Notes: generated from the sequence alone by a model not told the origin. Shown: positions 46,501 to 54,239, numbered from the stretch's first letter. The stretch is 57,132 nt of DNA from Calothrix sp. HK-06 (GCF_001904745.1 NZ_MRCD01000022.1:41874-99005), one strand, 5' to 3'. Numbers and translations are program-made.

Positions 46501-46824
46501 TACATCCTTGACAAAGCAGTAGAAGCCAAAATATTACCACCATCGAATCAAAGCCAACAAAACCGACGTATCGTCGATGTATTAGTTGGCACCCTAAAAG
46601 CAACTTATTCCTACGTTAAACAGCCATACCCAGGAAAAGTCACAGTATTTAGAGCTAAAGAAAAGCATATTATGGCACCTGACCCAACTCTCGTATGGGT
46701 AGAATTATTCTCTATCATGGACGCAGAAGATATAACAATCATTAATGTTCCTGGTAATCATTACACATGCGTCTTAGAACCCCATGTACAAGTATTAGCA
46801 GAACATTTGGTTTGCAACGGATGA
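43513..46824 (+). CDS. One-module NRPS (half C - A - PCP - TE), predicted glycine-activating
   Basis: A 1103-residue synthetase. Residues about 1-245 match only the C-terminal half of a condensation domain (YWEKHLSGELPVLEFPT onward), with no HHxxxDG. The adenylation domain (about 255-750) has YTSGSTGKPKG, NLYGPTETT and KTGDLARY. Its specificity pocket reads DILQLGLIWK (Asp447 to Lys733), a known glycine code. The carrier domain has IGGSSL with Ser790; the thioesterase (about 850-1100) has GWSFGG with Ser918. It resembles the NRPS in Anabaena variabilis that turns mycosporine-glycine into shinorine, but that one uses serine. The stop lies inside an inverted repeat. Confidence 0.9.
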   Translation: MSSMSKLQAYWEKHLSGELPVLEFPTNLPRSTKKYNCASYKFVINNKLTALLKQLANNESFSIDNALLAAFKVLLYRYTSEKEIIVALLLNKLDANIVVSKDLISATTSFKTFLSQVSYTVSEISEYQDYPFASLIKQLQSKFNSSNLPICQALFTYHFEQEYQKSPQENIEFDLCLEVIETYDSLLCNLKYNSNLLDKVTVAQFSGHFQNLLESIVSNPEQAVAQLPLLSQRERDEILIEWNATEKVYDFTTLHQLIETQVERTPDAVAVSFASKEFTYRELNCCANQLAHYLQTLEVKPGVLVGICVERSLEMLVGLLAILKAGAAYLPLDPGYPQERLELILSDSQAPVLLTDNPKFFCDDKQRKIICLQTDQEHIATHSQENLAPCATAGNLAYVIYTSGSTGKPKGVEIPHRSVVNFLKSMQHEPGITASDVLLAVTTISFDIAALELYLPLITGAKVVLASREIASDGRRLLELINSNGATIMQATPASWRMLLATGWNGSEGLKILCGGEGLTSELAQHLLDKGESVWNLYGPTETTIWSTVCKVEADKLSHALVPIGRPIANTQIYILDEHLQPVPIGVSGELYIGGAGIARGYLNRPDLTSERFIANPLLPGSHFYKTGDLARYLHDGTIEYINRIDNQVKIRGFRIELGEIENALSAHPEVREAVVITRSEESTEKQIVAYITTNCEPTPGKLRDFLRQKLPDYMVPVAFVRLEALPLTPSGKVNRRALPKPTASSFCQHDEFIAPRNNTEQRLAKVWSEILNIQTIGIKDNFFDIGGSSLSAIFLIAAIGQQFGKELPISAVLTNPTIEEFAVLLNTTDTFDKSSLIPIQPKGNKAPFFCVHPAGGHVMSYLKLAHYLSNEQPFYGLQAQGFNGEEPLTRVEDMASVYIEAIQKFQPNGPYYIGGWSFGGVVAYEMAQQLHKMGHKVSLLAIIDSYVPILLDKNKKIDAPYLVGALSRYFGGMLGQDNLVNSNEMKDLDAEEQIDYILDKAVEAKILPPSNQSQQNRRIVDVLVGTLKATYSYVKQPYPGKVTVFRAKEKHIMAPDPTLVWVELFSIMDAEDITIINVPGNHYTCVLEPHVQVLAEHLVCNG

Positions 46825-46888
46825 TTAACGGATGTAACGGATAATTTAGTAGTTTATCCGTTACATCCGTTGTATCCGTTGCCAATTT
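46813..46888. repeat. Long inverted repeat of ACGGAT/ATCCGT units, NRPS 3' end
   Basis: TTGCAACGGATGATTAACGG runs into GATGTAACGGAT and is mirrored by ATCCGTTACATCCGTTGTAT then CCGTTGCCAA. The left arm encodes the last NRPS residues (CNG) and its stop; the right arm reaches the stop of the convergent ATP-grasp gene. Probably a bidirectional terminator. Related copies lie at 9756-9785 and 56680-56710. Confidence 0.75.
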
Positions 46889-48488
46889 AACCTTCTTCCC
46901 AATTAATTGGCAAAGTATATTCTGAAATACTAGAAAAATCACGATTTTTATTGCTAGTTTCTGCATCCAAAACTTTCGCAACCTTATTGTAAATATCTTC
47001 AGCCTCTTGCAGCGAGTCGCCGATACTTGTTAACCCTAATTTCCCAAACTGTGACAAACAGCCCATTAAATGGAATACTGTTCCCGTCTCGGTTCCAGAG
47101 TCAAAGTGCAAACGGTGATGAGCAATGATATCCATCAAATCATTCGGTAATAATCCTTTATAGCGGTCTTTTTGCAGGTTATCGGTAGCAATATAGTATT
47201 TAGGGCGCCCTTGTTGGCTGTAAAATAAACCTGTTGAAAGATTATAACGACCGTTCGTTAGTAATTTTAACGTCATGAATGGGTGAGTTGTACCACCTTT
47301 TCGCAAGTTGATTTCAATTGCTTGAATATCCCACTCGCCATTTTCTTTTTGGACGGTAATAAAGTCAACGCCATAACGCTCTAAGGCGCCTTTTTCTGCT
47401 AAATTCTGACCAACTTTTAAACCCAACTGCTGTAAGCGCAACCTGTATGCTTCATCTGCTGGAAACTCACAACCTAAGTATATTTGCCCATCGGGGCCAC
47501 CTAGTATTTGGTCGTGAGTAGATAAAATTTCGACATCCCCACTGGGAGTAATTCGTCCTTGAACACTAGGAGAACGTTTAATTTCTCCTTCTACAAAAGC
47601 TTCGACAATGGCGCCAAGTTCTGCAATACGTCCAGAAAAATTATCCCAACTTTCTTGACTTGCTTGGAAGCGCAGTAGCGGGAAATTTTCTTTAATTGCT
47701 GTAACACGAGATAAATGTGTCTCGTTTGGTGGCGCCATATGAGATATTGGTCGTAAGTCCAACAAAGCATTACCTTCACCAGAAATACCTTCGTTGAGTT
47801 TAACAACCATACGTTGTAATGTTGGTTGACGCTCCCACAACTGTGTCGCAACTTCCGCTAACTCATCTACAGTTTTAACCAAAGGACTTCCATCGGGATG
47901 AGGCACATTTGACTCTGCGAAAATTTGTCTACTGCCGCTTTTCGTTCCCCATATTTGTAGGTCAGGAGCAGGAGCATATAAAGGAACACCTAACTTTATT
48001 GATAATTCAGCCTCTAAATCGGTGGCATTATAGCACGTTATAAATGACTTCTTCAAACGCAAAGCTTGACGAATCCGCTCAAGCAAACGGGGACGTTCTA
48101 AAATTTTTTGACTAAGGGGTTTTTGCGATGAGTCGTAAGTAGATAATAGTAACAGACGGTTACGTGCATGAGAAAATGGAATTCCTGGCAATAACTGCAA
48201 ATAATAATCAACAACACTCGGATGCAATGGCATTGAAGTCACGTAAACTAAGCGTGTCCGAGGATTTCTTAACCGAATTAAAGAGAATAATAGTCGTTCT
48301 TCATAATGTTCACAACCTTCAATCTTCATGAGTTCGCGTTGGTCGATACTCAGCGAGGGAATGACAAGAATATCAGCATCGCTGTTGTCGAATAACTCAA
48401 TGGTTTTCCAACGGTCGCGTAAAGTCGTTTGCAAGTCGCGGAAAGTATCAACCTGCTCTATTACATGCGAGCTATCAAAGGTTTGCAT
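46887..48488 (-). CDS. ATP-grasp peptide-ligase-like protein (PGM1-related)
   Basis: A 533-residue protein. The first 170 or so residues form a pre-ATP-grasp domain (IDQRELMKIEGCEHYEERLL); the ATP-grasp core follows with WGTKSGSRQIF, MVVKLNEGISGEGNALLDLR (ATP-binding lysine and Gly-rich loop), ILSTHDQILGGPDG and QAIEINLRKGGTTHP (metal ligands). PGM1-type ligases form a peptide bond between an unusual amino acid and a peptide. Related proteins occur without NRPS genes in many cyanobacteria, so its role here is open, but its position facing the NRPS fits an amino-acid coupling step. Confidence 0.78.
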   Translation of the reverse strand: MQTFDSSHVIEQVDTFRDLQTTLRDRWKTIELFDNSDADILVIPSLSIDQRELMKIEGCEHYEERLLFSLIRLRNPRTRLVYVTSMPLHPSVVDYYLQLLPGIPFSHARNRLLLLSTYDSSQKPLSQKILERPRLLERIRQALRLKKSFITCYNATDLEAELSIKLGVPLYAPAPDLQIWGTKSGSRQIFAESNVPHPDGSPLVKTVDELAEVATQLWERQPTLQRMVVKLNEGISGEGNALLDLRPISHMAPPNETHLSRVTAIKENFPLLRFQASQESWDNFSGRIAELGAIVEAFVEGEIKRSPSVQGRITPSGDVEILSTHDQILGGPDGQIYLGCEFPADEAYRLRLQQLGLKVGQNLAEKGALERYGVDFITVQKENGEWDIQAIEINLRKGGTTHPFMTLKLLTNGRYNLSTGLFYSQQGRPKYYIATDNLQKDRYKGLLPNDLMDIIAHHRLHFDSGTETGTVFHLMGCLSQFGKLGLTSIGDSLQEAEDIYNKVAKVLDAETSNKNRDFSSISEYTLPINWEEG

Positions 48489-49057
48489 AGCACTTGTGCC
48501 TCACTCATATACTCCGAATTAGATGCTCAACACAAAGGTATACCTCGACAAACGCGCGGATGCTTGCTGTGTTTAAGTCACATTATATAAATCTGGAGCA
48601 TTTATCTGAGGAAAGCAATTACTCTAAAGAAGCACTTTTGCTTAAAAAACCCAAGAAACCAGGTTGCTTCGTCATAACTTGTAATAACAACAACGATTTT
48701 GGGTAGAAATCTGGTTTCTTATATCTCAAGGTTGAGATATTTAGAATTTTTTTATTATTAGTCTATGTCAGAAGAACGATTAATTAATCTAAAAAAGAGT
48801 TTAAATTTTAAACATAAATTTACAAACAATCCTTGATTGCGATGGGCTTGTTGAGTAGATAGCGTTGACGGTTGCGAAGGTATAATTTTTGGTGTGAGGC
48901 AATAAAAAGCAATTTTATCTTAATTGTTGAATACCAGTAGTAACTAGCAATGCACATTATGGGAACACACACACATCTTTATTACCTTGGAGAGAGTAAT
49001 CAATCCAAGGTTTAGTTTTTAATTGCGGCTGATAGTTAATTAATTTTAAGTTTTGTT
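48489..49057. other. Intergenic; hairpin repeat G, no gene
   Basis: About 570 bp. A diverged GAAACCGGGTTTC repeat copy lies at 48653-48720 (AAGAAACCAGGTTGCTTC ... AGAAATCTGGTTTCTT). Near 48990 CCTTGGAGAGAGTAATCAAT then CCAAGG forms a short inverted repeat upstream of the SDR gene. Small open frames here lack homology and codon support. Confidence 0.5.
48653..48720. repeat. GAAACCGGGTTTC hairpin repeat, copy G (diverged)
   Basis: The arms AAGAAACCAGGTTGCTTC and AGAAATCTGGTTTCTT enclose a core with ACAACGATTTTGG, the same interior word as in copies D and H. Mutations in both arms partly preserve pairing. Confidence 0.65.
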
Positions 49058-49912
49058 ATGCCACAAGAACAATTACAACCACCACAATCTCAAGAGTTAC
49101 CAGGGTCTGAAGCGCAAATGACCCCAAAACCCCAAGCCGATGATTCAAAATATCGAGGTAGTGGTAAGTTAGAGAATAAAGTTGCATTAATTACAGGCGC
49201 CGACAGTGGTATTGGGCGTGCAGTTGCAATAGCATATGCTAAAGAAGGTGCCAACGTAGCAATTCTTTACTTAAGCGAACACGAAGATGCCAAAGAAACA
49301 AAACATTTAGTTGAGAAATACGGTGGTCGCGCGGTTACAATAGCAGGGGATATTGGCTCAGAATCATTTTGCCAGCAAGCAGTTCAGCAAGTTGTAGACG
49401 AATTTGGCAAGCTAGATATTTTAGTCAACAACGCTGCCGAACAGCATCCGCAAGAAAGTATAGAAGATATTACCGAAGAACAATTAGAAAAAACCTTTCG
49501 TACAAACATTTTTTCAATGTTCTTCATGACCAAAGCTGCCATGAAGCATTTACACGAAGGCAGTGCAATTATTAACACAACTTCAGTTACAGCGTATAAA
49601 GGTAGTCCTGAACTACTTGACTATTCTTCTACCAAAGGCGCCATTGTAGCTTTCACCCGTTCCTTATCGCAAAACTTAGTAGAAAAAGGAATTCGCGTTA
49701 ACGGTGTTGCACCTGGCCCAATATGGACACCATTAATTCCCGCAACATTCCCTGAAGAAAAAGTGGAAAAATTTGGTAAACAGGTACCAATGCAGCGGCC
49801 AGGACAACCCGAAGAAGTGGCGCCAAGCTATGTATTCCTAGCCTCAGATGACTCATCGTACATAACAGGCCAAGTATTGCATCCAAATGGTGGCGCCGTT
49901 GTTAATGGGTAA
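49058..49912 (+). CDS. SDR-family oxidoreductase (YghA-like, glucose-dehydrogenase type)
   Basis: A 284-residue SDR with a Pro/Gln-rich N-terminal extension (PQEQLQPPQSQELPGSEAQM) that is typical of the YghA/YhdF group. It has TGADSGIG, NNAAEQHP, the catalytic Ser in INTTSVTAY, the YSSTKGA (YxxxK) pair, and a C-terminal GQVLHPNGGAVVNG. This group is often stress- or dehydration-induced and uses NADP(H); the substrate is unknown. A strong hairpin with a G-run follows. Confidence 0.88.
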   Translation: MPQEQLQPPQSQELPGSEAQMTPKPQADDSKYRGSGKLENKVALITGADSGIGRAVAIAYAKEGANVAILYLSEHEDAKETKHLVEKYGGRAVTIAGDIGSESFCQQAVQQVVDEFGKLDILVNNAAEQHPQESIEDITEEQLEKTFRTNIFSMFFMTKAAMKHLHEGSAIINTTSVTAYKGSPELLDYSSTKGAIVAFTRSLSQNLVEKGIRVNGVAPGPIWTPLIPATFPEEKVEKFGKQVPMQRPGQPEEVAPSYVFLASDDSSYITGQVLHPNGGAVVNG

Positions 49913-49917
49913 TTGCT

Positions 49918-49946
49918 CCCCCCTTCCTTTGCGGAGACTAGGGGGG
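49918..49946 (+). terminator. CCCCCC/GGGGGG hairpin after the SDR gene
   Basis: Six C and six G residues pair around a 17-base loop shortly after the SDR stop, followed by ATTACTC. Likely intrinsic-type transcript end although no long T-run follows. Confidence 0.5.
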
Positions 49947-50073
49947 ATTACTCTATATAAAGGTCAATTCCTCTAAACTCAAATTACCAAAATTTCAACC
50001 GTAAGAAAGAAGACTTAATAAATAATAATTATTACTTTAATTGAAGTGACAAAATATAAATAAGGAAAAAGCT

Positions 50074-50331
50074 ATGGCATCTCTAGAAAAATTACAAGGC
50101 ACAGAACTAGTAGACTGCGCGCGTGCAAATGCCAAACAAGGAATAGAAACTGCCGCACGACAATGCGGTTATGGCGATAATTTAAACGAGTTTGCCAGAG
50201 ATTTACGAAAAGCTTGCGAAGATATGAACTTACAAGTAAAAGAACTAAGTGAATTAATCACAGACCAAGACATGATACTCGAAATCGGCACAGGTGAAGT
50301 AGTGGCGCCAGACACAGCAGGCTCACTATAG
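50074..50331 (+). CDS. Small acidic conserved-looking protein, function unknown
   Basis: 85 residues: MASLEKLQGTELVDCARANA, then a helical middle with GYGDNLNEFARDLRKACEDM and an acidic C-terminus (ITDQDMILEIGTGEVVAPD). A ribosome binding site (TAAGGAAAAAG) lies just before the ATG. Two cysteines (near residues 15 and 30) are notable. The codon pattern is typical of the window, so I think it is real. No family or function is recognised. A GTTGGG/CCCAAC hairpin follows at 50338-50355. Confidence 0.65.
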   Translation: MASLEKLQGTELVDCARANAKQGIETAARQCGYGDNLNEFARDLRKACEDMNLQVKELSELITDQDMILEIGTGEVVAPDTAGSL

Positions 50332-50337
50332 TCGTAG

Positions 50338-50355
50338 GTTGGGTGTAAACCCAAC
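50338..50355 (+). terminator. GTTGGG/CCCAAC hairpin
   Basis: A six-base stem with a six-base loop starts 7 bp after the small-protein stop. Probable terminator for that gene. Confidence 0.45.
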
Positions 50356-50371
50356 TCACACCCATAACTTT

Positions 50372-50542
50372 TTAATAAGCCCCAGTTTTATTAAACAAAA
50401 CCCCAACAGTTTTGAACAAAATTTTCAAATCAAGCCAAACAGACCAATTTTCAATCTGTATTGCAGTATCTATAGCTACTTTATCAACAATAATGTTTGA
50501 TAAACCAAATGTTTTTTGAATAAGAGGCGCCTTACGACCCAC
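50372..50542 (-). pseudogene. Sugar-transferase C-terminal remnant
   Basis: On the minus strand the frame ending at 50372-50374 reads DTAIQIENWSVWLDLKILFK then TVGVLFNKTGAY. The ENWSxWLDLKIL segment and the GAY end are the C-terminus of bacterial polyprenyl-phosphate sugar transferases. The rest of the gene, including the membrane and catalytic parts, is missing. The in-frame extension to about 50542 overlaps the end of the DUF445 gene and has no family match. Probably a leftover of an exopolysaccharide gene. Confidence 0.55.
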
Positions 50543-51767
50543 TGAATAAAAGTAGGGCTGTTTGGAGTAAACCGACGACGAACCCTAAAATACCACCTAG
50601 ACTTACGATGGCTTGTAATTCGTTTTTGACGATTCCTTCGATGGCTGCTTCAAGGTCGGCGGGTGATGTGGATTTTACGCGGTCAATGATAACTTGGTCG
50701 ATGGATAGAATGGGTATTACTTGAGCTACAATTTTTTCTAAATCTCTTTCTAAATATTTTTCGAGAACTAACGCGAGTTCTTTACTGACGGTTTCGAGCG
50801 AAGCGCTTACTACTGGTGAGGTGCCTAAACGGGTAATAAGTACTGCTGCGATATTGTCCCAGTCCATTGAGTCGCTTAGTCCTTGTAACAATTCTCCACC
50901 ACTGGTTTGCAAATAATGGCGAACGCTCTCGCGTGTGGTTTTGCGTAATTGGCGAACTGTGGCGATAGGAAGATTTTGTAGCGATAGGTCGAGCAAAAAT
51001 CTTTTAATGCGGTCGTTGACGTTTAAATCTTGAGTGAGTTCGCGTAAGCGGATGTTTGTTGCGTCTTTTTCGTCGAGGCAAAAAGTTCTTAAACGGGTTA
51101 AGGTATTTCGTAACCCAAATAAGTTCGCCACTACCCAGTAAGTACCACTGGTTTTTTCGCGAAAACTCTCATCTATAGTTTGTATCGTGCGGTCGGTTAA
51201 AAAATCAACGATTGCCGCCCGAATAGTATCGGGGGGTAAAACAACTTGCAGCAACCAATCAGCGAGACGTTTAGCTTGTTCGTCGTTAAGCTGAAATTCG
51301 AGTAATACTTGGTCGAATATTTGGTTAATTTGCGTCTCTAAAAAATCTTCGCGACGCGCTAAAGTCTTGAGCAGACGCGGCAAAGACTCGCCGAGCAAGT
51401 CACGCAAAATACTCGCTAGAATTTTGGCGCTTTTCTGATCTTTGTCAAATTTTATTTGTTCGAGTGCTGATTGCAGCAACCAAAGAATCGCACCCTCAAC
51501 ACGATCTGTTTGCAAAAGGCGCCGCGCCAAATTTTGCAATTCTTGGGGTGTCAACAACGACCCCATAATCGTATCCGAAATATTTTTAGCAAGACGTTCC
51601 TGGTTACGGGGTATTAAACCAGGGGTAAACGGGATACGCTTAGTACCGATATAAAGCGCGCGGTAAGGACGGAATAGCATTTTAATGGCTACATCGTTGG
51701 TGAAGTAACCAATAATTCCGCCGAGAACCGGGGGGGACACGTAAAGCCAGAGATGAGACCAATCCAA
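50532..51767 (-). CDS. DUF445 family membrane protein
   Basis: A 411-residue protein: an N-terminal helix with [20 protein letters not shown] and [20 protein letters not shown], the DUF445 signature, then a long helical middle with repeated short segments ([29 protein letters not shown]), and a C-terminal hydrophobic helix ([18 protein letters not shown]). It is a membrane protein of unknown function, related to YheB. It follows menG by 28 bp on the same strand, so they are probably cotranscribed. Confidence 0.88.
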   Translation of the reverse strand: MDWSHLWLYVSPPVLGGIIGYFTNDVAIKMLFRPYRALYIGTKRIPFTPGLIPRNQERLAKNISDTIMGSLLTPQELQNLARRLLQTDRVEGAILWLLQSALEQIKFDKDQKSAKILASILRDLLGESLPRLLKTLARREDFLETQINQIFDQVLLEFQLNDEQAKRLADWLLQVVLPPDTIRAAIVDFLTDRTIQTIDESFREKTSGTYWVVANLFGLRNTLTRLRTFCLDEKDATNIRLRELTQDLNVNDRIKRFLLDLSLQNLPIATVRQLRKTTRESVRHYLQTSGGELLQGLSDSMDWDNIAAVLITRLGTSPVVSASLETVSKELALVLEKYLERDLEKIVAQVIPILSIDQVIIDRVKSTSPADLEAAIEGIVKNELQAIVSLGGILGFVVGLLQTALLLFSGS

Positions 51768-51795
51768 GGGATTAATATAGTTAGGAGTTACTAAC

Positions 51796-52485
51796 TTAAT
51801 ATTTATTAACGACTAATACTCCCATCATACCGTTTGCAATTGGGTAATGTGTGGAAGAAGCAAAACCAACTTGGCGCGCGATGGCAACTTGTTCGCTACC
51901 AATAGGGAAACGATCTAAGCTAGGACTGATATAAGCATATTCTTCCTTCAATCCCATTTGTGTAGCGGTACTCACAACTAAATTATCTAGATACCATTGC
52001 TGAAAAGAGCGCATTATTGGGTTACTGGGACGGTGAAAATCTAATATCGCACATGAGGCGCCTGATTTTAAAACACGATAAATTTCTTGTAAGCAGCGCT
52101 TAATGTCGCCAACGTTTCGTAGCCCATATCCCATTGTCGCAGCATCGAAGTAATTATCCTCAAATGGTAAATTCAGAACATCAGCTTCTATCCAAGTAAC
52201 TGGGGGTTGCTTGTACAAACTTTTTGTCCGCGATGCTGCTACAGCTAGTAACTCACTCGAAAAATCAACCCCGTATACCTTTCCCGTCCCAATACGACGC
52301 GCTAACCGTAACGAGATATCGCCACTACCGCAGCATAAATCTATACATGTATCACCAGGTTTAGCTTGGCTCCATTTCACCGCCATTTCTTTCCAAACCC
52401 GATGCTGCCCAAAACTTAGCTTGTCGTTGAGTTCATCGTAAACAGGAGCAATGCGGTTAAAAATAGCACGTACTTCTTCGCTCAT
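51796..52485 (-). CDS. menG: Demethylphylloquinone/menaquinone C-methyltransferase (UbiE/MenG family)
   Basis: A 229-residue SAM methyltransferase of standard length: [66 protein letters not shown] and the C-terminal [11 protein letters not shown]. UbiE-type enzymes in cyanobacteria carry out the last step of phylloquinone (vitamin K1) synthesis, needed as the photosystem I cofactor. Upstream of DUF445 on the same strand. No other phylloquinone gene is nearby. Confidence 0.92.
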   Translation of the reverse strand: MSEEVRAIFNRIAPVYDELNDKLSFGQHRVWKEMAVKWSQAKPGDTCIDLCCGSGDISLRLARRIGTGKVYGVDFSSELLAVAASRTKSLYKQPPVTWIEADVLNLPFEDNYFDAATMGYGLRNVGDIKRCLQEIYRVLKSGASCAILDFHRPSNPIMRSFQQWYLDNLVVSTATQMGLKEEYAYISPSLDRFPIGSEQVAIARQVGFASSTHYPIANGMMGVLVVNKY

Positions 52486-52520
52486 GAATCAGGCAGAAAT
52501 ATTTATTTTATAAGAATACT

Positions 52521-52588
52521 AGAAACCCGGTTTCTTTACTGAATATCTTGCAATAAAACAACGATTTTGCATAGAAACCGAGTTTCTT
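52521..52588. repeat. GAAACCGGGTTTC hairpin repeat, copy H
   Basis: The arms AGAAACCCGGTTTCTTT and AGAAACCGAGTTTCTTTGG enclose ATATCTTGCAATAAAACAAC, nearly the same core as copy D. It lies between the EamA gene's stop and the menG start on the minus strand. Confidence 0.75.
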
Positions 52589-52596
52589 TGGTTTTT

Positions 52597-53574
52597 TTAA
52601 TGCTTCGCTTCAGGTAACTGAGAAATAAATAGCACGACTACAAGAATAAGTCCACCACCTAAAGTCTGAATTAACGAAAGTCTTTCTCCAAGGGTTACAT
52701 AAGCAGTTGCAACACCAAATAATGGAATAAGCGTTAGATATAGCGAAGTTACACTCACACCAGATGTTCGTAGTGCGAGTAAATATAGCCAAAACGCCAA
52801 ACCTTGTCCGACAATACCTGAAATCATTGCTAGCAAGACACTTTCAAAATGGAATTGCCCTAAGTTAATGGGGTTGTGACCCATCAACTGCAAGATTATA
52901 AAAATTAGTACAAACCAAGCCAGTGCAAACGACTGTTGAAGCGCTACTAAAACTAACGGCGCCACTTTTTTAAGTAAAGGTCGAGCTACAATCGCATATA
53001 GTGAAGCGCATACAACCCCAAGCATTACAAGAAAATCTCCAGTTAAAGAATCACCTGTAATATTAGTTATACTCGGAGATGCGACCATCCCAACTCCCAC
53101 ACAAGCAACGAGTGCTAATTTAATAAGTGGTGAACTAATTTTTTCTTTGAGTAAAATCGCTGCTAAAGCAATAGTAATAATTGGTTCGCTGACAGAAATG
53201 AGTGTCGCATTGCTTGCTGTCGTCAAACTTAAGCCAATAGTCGCGAAAATATATGATAAACCCGGTTCTAAAAAACCGATCAAACTCGCACTCCAAGCAA
53301 CTGATTTTTTTGGTAATTCAACTTTTTGATATAAGACAACTGACCACAAAAAAATAATGCTTGATATACCTTGAATTACCAAAATCATTAAAGGTGATAA
53401 ATCAACAAGCGATTGCTTCGTCATTGGAACCGTTACACCGAAGCAAGCAGCACATAATACTGCAAGTCCAACCGCTGGAAATTTTGATAGTTTGGTTGAT
53501 AATGTTGTCGATATGGGTAAAAGCGTCGCTTCCCCAAACGTATCTTTCTTTATAGTTTCTACTAGCTGAGTCAT
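52597..53574 (-). CDS. EamA-family (DMT) transporter, second
   Basis: A 325-residue membrane protein with about ten helices in two EamA units (about 30-165 and 185-315): FPAVGLAVLCAACFGVTVPM, TASNATLISVSEPIITIALA and GLAFWLYLLALRTSGVSVTS are typical. Probably an exporter of small metabolites, amino acids or drugs. Not clearly linked to neighbours. Confidence 0.87.
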   Translation of the reverse strand: MTQLVETIKKDTFGEATLLPISTTLSTKLSKFPAVGLAVLCAACFGVTVPMTKQSLVDLSPLMILVIQGISSIIFLWSVVLYQKVELPKKSVAWSASLIGFLEPGLSYIFATIGLSLTTASNATLISVSEPIITIALAAILLKEKISSPLIKLALVACVGVGMVASPSITNITGDSLTGDFLVMLGVVCASLYAIVARPLLKKVAPLVLVALQQSFALAWFVLIFIILQLMGHNPINLGQFHFESVLLAMISGIVGQGLAFWLYLLALRTSGVSVTSLYLTLIPLFGVATAYVTLGERLSLIQTLGGGLILVVVLFISQLPEAKH

Positions 53575-53747
53575 AAAAAATTTTGGTAGTTCGAGACCTT
53601 AAGCTAGTGGATAACCACGCGCTTTTTGCAGAAAACTAGAGACAATACCAATGATGTCTCTACTTAAATTTCCACTTATCGGAAAATTTTCTTAGTCTCT
53701 TTTTGTTGATGTGAAGCACAGGCTATTACCTACGACTTCAAAAATGC

Positions 53748-53969
53748 TTGAAACGCTTGCTATTATTATTTATTGAATTTCTAATTCTAATAGCAGTAAT
53801 ACTATCAACAGTACATTATATTTTGCCACTTTTTCATACAAATGCACTGCTTTACCGTCAATACCAAGCTTGGTTACAGCTATCTACCAATAGCTATATA
53901 TCAGGAATTCCTTCTAAAACATCATTAAAGTTATACATAAAATTCCTACATCCACTACTACTGGTATAA
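53748..53969 (+). CDS. Possible small membrane protein
   Basis: 73 residues starting MKRLLLLFIEFLILIAVILS, then one or two further hydrophobic stretches. No family match and no strong ribosome binding site. It is in an AT-rich region where hydrophobic open frames arise by chance, so this is a weak call. Confidence 0.25.
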   Translation: MKRLLLLFIEFLILIAVILSTVHYILPLFHTNALLYRQYQAWLQLSTNSYISGIPSKTSLKLYIKFLHPLLLV

Positions 53970-54173
53970 AATTCTTTGGTAGTAGCTTTACTGTTTCATT
54001 ACAAGGTTATTTTTTTATAGCACTCATAACAATAGTACAATAATTAATAAATTTAGTCAAGAAATTTTGTTGAAGAGTAACAATCTTTCTATACAAATAG
54101 AGCGTTATATATCTAAATATAGAGGTGTTATAGAATGTATAGATGTAAAAGAATACATAAAAATATAAATAAT

Positions 54174-54201
54174 GTAGAGACGTTAAATGTAACGTCTCTA
54201 C
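54174..54201. terminator. GTAGAGACGTTAA/GTAACGTCTCTAC hairpin
   Basis: A near-perfect inverted repeat about 40 bp downstream of the receiver-GAF gene's stop. Same dispersed family as 22376-22403 and 25581-25608, likely serving as a transcript end. Confidence 0.6.
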
Positions 54202-54239
54202 CAGACGTGGGGTTTTTACAATAAAGTGTAAACACTGTA

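Larger units (their letters stand above)
53575..54239. other. Intergenic with one uncertain small open frame
   Basis: About 665 bp of AT-rich DNA. It holds the small open frame listed at 53748-53969 and, at 54174-54201, a GTAGAGACGTTAA hairpin just downstream of the receiver-GAF gene (minus strand). Nothing else is recognisable. Confidence 0.5.

Noticed and set aside
48494-48706. 70-residue open frame upstream of the SDR
   Set aside because: Its last third is repeat G and the rest lacks a ribosome binding site or homology.
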